A DNA stretch of 64,000 nucleotides from Vigna angularis (Eukaryota > Streptophyta > Magnoliopsida > Fabales > Fabaceae), in the NCBI RefSeq assembly GCF_016808095.1, contig NC_068974.1, positions 34,778,090 to 34,842,089 of the forward strand, written 5' to 3'. Under the pieces are notes generated by a model. That model ran no database searches and was not told the DNA's origin. It saw only the letters and a program-made list of their open reading frames with translations. Made by a program: the position numbers and the translations under genes. Below are positions 61,551 through 64,000 of this stretch, piece after piece. The first letter of the stretch is position 1; each line of letters starts with the position of its first letter.

Positions 61551-63174
61551 TCGTGTATAATATATTTCACTCATCCTTTTGCAAAAGCAAAAGGAATAAA
61601 TTAAGAAAAAAGGGGCTATTCTACAATGTACTTCTTTTGTCTGTTTCTTTATCTGCTTCTTCAGCTTTTTATTTCATGGCCAATAAATTAATCTCTCTAT
61701 TCTCTCTCATTTCATTCTCAAAAGATGGATTTTTTCAGTTTTCCTTCCTTCCCCCATCTTCCTTTCGTTGTCGAATTTAACGTTTTTGCATGCTTTCTCG
61801 TTTCCTGTAACACGTGATTGATTCTCCTTATTCCCAGAGAGATTCCTTGCATGAAGTGACCTCCTAGGGGCAGAGGTTTTCCCTTCTCTGTCTTGCCGTT
61901 TTTCTGTTCTGCAATGCACATGTATAGAACTTGTTCTGTCACGAAATTCAACTCCAACGTGTTATATGAACATCTTGTTTGTTTCCTCATTGAAGCAATG
62001 CTGTGAAAAATGTGAAGTGGGTTTGAACCTAGTGGAGTGGTCATCAGGCAGACAGAATCAGAAGGTTTGAGGGGTTTTAGGTAAAATGGTTTGTGTTCAT
62101 ATCACAACAACTTCACATCCTAAACTGTTGTTCAGTGGACCATGCCTACTTTCACGGCAAAATTGGGGGCTAAGAAATTTTCATTTTCATTTTTACAATA
62201 ATGTCCCTAGTCCATGTATACATGGAACAGAGGTGTGAAAACGGGTTACCGGATCCAATGTGGTTTGCAGGTTATAGTGGGTTGGTGGAAAAACCCTGAT
62301 TCAAACCAGATTTCTGAAATGAAGTCCAAACTCCTCGAAAGTCTGATTTTTTTTGGGGGTTTTTTGTGGGCATAGCTAGATTGAACCAACATTGTACTAA
62401 AAAGCCTCAGTTTTGGTGTAATGGTCATAACATTTGGTTTGGGCACAAAATTTGAAGCTTTCTTTGATCAGTTTCTGGTTGGATCTGTTACTGTTAGTTC
62501 ATTAACTCACGGGGGCAAGTTGGTATTTTCATTTTGAGAGATTTGGAGATGTTGGGCACCTGTGTAATTTCATCATTTTCTGTTGTTGTAGTTGTAGGCC
62601 CCTCTTGATCATTACTGGATGCTGTTAGCCTGAAAGAGCTTATCATAGCATCAGTTGGTAATGAGAACGTTTTCCCTCATGTGTGGACCTGTGGTAGACA
62701 TTTTTGTGTTTATGCCAATTTACTTGACTTTTATTCCTTTGATAGTGGTGTCCATCACATTTTCTAGGGACATGTTTTTACACAATTTTATTGTAATTGA
62801 CACTTTAGGATGGAGTGAACTGTAGTGAGAATCTATGAAGTGTTTTCTTTTTAACTATCTTTATAAAGTAGTTATATTATTAGGTAACTTGTCACTAGTA
62901 AGGTAAAGGTGCTTTTTTTAAGATTGAAGTGAGAATCACATTGAGCAAATCTTCTGCATTTATGGCTTAGGAGGTGAAGATAAGAAGATGATACCATCCT
63001 GCATGAACACATTTATTTTTTTTCCATAACTTCCACCTTCTCATTGGATTCTCTTGTCTCTGTGTGTGATATTTGTCTGAACTGTTACAGTCATTGTGGG
63101 TCAGGGAGCATTCAAGCAGCGAGGCCCAAATTATTAAACTGGTTTCTCTTTACTGGACAAGAGGCAATTAAGCC
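61551..63174 (+). promoter_or_regulatory. Probable leader region with leader intron of the right-end gene
   Basis: A TATAATATATT motif at about 61556 precedes a CT-rich stretch (61730-61760). A candidate donor TTTTAGGTAAAA lies at about 62080. A candidate acceptor CTGTTACAG lies at about 63090, followed by a non-coding exon start GGGTCAGGGAGCATTC. This would leave a leader intron of about 1 kb. The splice positions are inferred by eye and uncertain. Confidence 0.35.
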
Positions 63175-63194
63175 ATGCAGACACCAAAGACAAG
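63175..63194 (+). CDS. First coding exon of a probable ICR/RIP-type ROP-effector gene (partial)
   Basis: ATGCAGACACCAAAGACAAG is followed by the donor GTAACC. It encodes MQTPKT plus two bases of the next codon. Several plant interactors of constitutively active ROPs (ICR/RIP family) begin MQTPKxR with a tiny first coding exon, as I recall. These coiled-coil proteins link ROP GTPases to vesicle traffic and microtubules. The next exon, which should start with a Ser/Gly-rich segment, was not found up to 64000, so the gene runs off the window. Six residues cannot prove the assignment. Confidence 0.45.
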
Positions 63195-64000
63195 GTAACC
63201 TTTGATGAACTGGTGCATTGCTCTTATACTGTTCTATTAATGTTGCTTTTTACCTTGCTATTTCAGAATGATTTCTGGTTTTAAAAGGGCAATTAGCATG
63301 CCAAGAGTGTTCAGTGGTGTTGTTTACATTGGTATATGTTCTGTTTCTAAATCAGGAGAAAAATGCTAATAAATATAAGTTCTCTATTTATTCTTCATTT
63401 TGTTGACAGCAATTAGTGCAAATGTTTGTCAAATCTGCAAATGTTAGGTCTCCTGCATTAATCATTTTCTCGTATAATTAATTTTGCTGGACTTTCCTTT
63501 TTAGATGTTGAAATATATCAATTGCTGAAAGCTAACCAAAGATACCATTAAACCTAAAAGACATTATTGAGTTTACCTAAATAATATGCTATTGATTTAT
63601 CCATATGATATGACAAACTGGACCAATTTGTAGAACAATTGGATGATTCCTAATCATGTCTGTCTCCAAACTTATAGGCATAATCATCCTTCTGCACTTT
63701 CCTTTTTGGTTTCATTATGTTTGGTTAATGTGGTTCCTCCATGGAATAATGAAGATTGGGACCCGGGGCAGTTATCACCAACTCTAATGAATGAACAAAG
63801 CTTTGATTTTTCTATTTGAAAAAAATAAGATTCTCTTCCAATTACTAGAAATCTGTAATTGCAATTTCACTGTTAATCACCTTGTTAGGTCATTGAAACA
63901 GTTCCTAACATGTGCTTGGCTTGGAAGACACATCTCATTTTCAAACTGAATTTATGAAGTTGATGGCACCTACGTTATGCGACAAAGAGACTTTCTTGTA
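63195..64000 (+). other. First intron of the right-end gene, to the window edge
   Basis: The donor GTAACC opens a stretch with no convincing coding exon through the end of the window. It is AT-rich and T-rich, in keeping with a plant intron. Confidence 0.4.

Overview
The window looks like nuclear DNA of a flowering plant, most likely a phaseoloid legume such as Vigna or Phaseolus. The intergenic DNA is very AT-rich and TA microsatellites are long. Plant gene families are present with GT-AG introns, and several transposon ends resemble repeats I know from bean and soybean DNA. The legume assignment is inference from pattern memory; no search was run. There is no operon structure, CRISPR array, tRNA gene or recognisable virus.

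Only three ordinary host genes can be supported. (1) A two-exon LOB-domain transcription factor of the LBD1/LBD11 type on the minus strand (21132-22585), complete at 204 residues. (2) A two-exon tetraspanin closest to the TET3/TET4 type on the minus strand (34110-38265), complete at 285 residues with a 3.3 kb intron. (3) The extreme 5' end of a plus-strand gene whose first coding exon reads MQTPKT (63175-63194), probably an ICR/RIP-type ROP-effector gene that continues beyond the window. An N-terminal fragment resembling an ATL RING-H2 ligase lies at about 56425-56580 and lacks its RING domain.

Most of the rest is a graveyard of mobile elements, many with exact target-site duplications. From left to right they are: an LTR-like piece and decayed Ty3/gypsy pol (5-1498); a solo LTR of 1884 bp (2798-4681, duplication GGGTG); a solo LTR of the Cassandra 5S-derived TRIM (6400-6757, duplication ATGAG) beside gypsy reverse-transcriptase debris; a small MITE (8702-8866); a foldback MITE (11778-12122); a 2.75 kb LTR-like unit with a GCGTTCGGTC minisatellite (13412-16164); a CACTA element (30986-31902, duplication TAA); a second foldback MITE (31992-32367) and a decayed third (39434-39783). 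Around 41-46.5 kb lies a three-level nest: a tandem-repeat-rich element split by a solo LTR (41027-44470, duplication CAGAA), itself split by a rearranged Cassandra element (42504-43365).

The most striking object is a 4048-bp Mutator-like element (49940-53987) with 203-bp near-identical terminal inverted repeats and an exact 9-bp duplication. It has no visible transposase. It carries a two-exon gene for a 159-residue GRF-zinc-finger/coiled-coil/membrane-anchor protein in which one expected zinc ligand is tyrosine. Downstream of the gene are 282-bp tandem units arranged head to head, which would fold into a long hairpin RNA.
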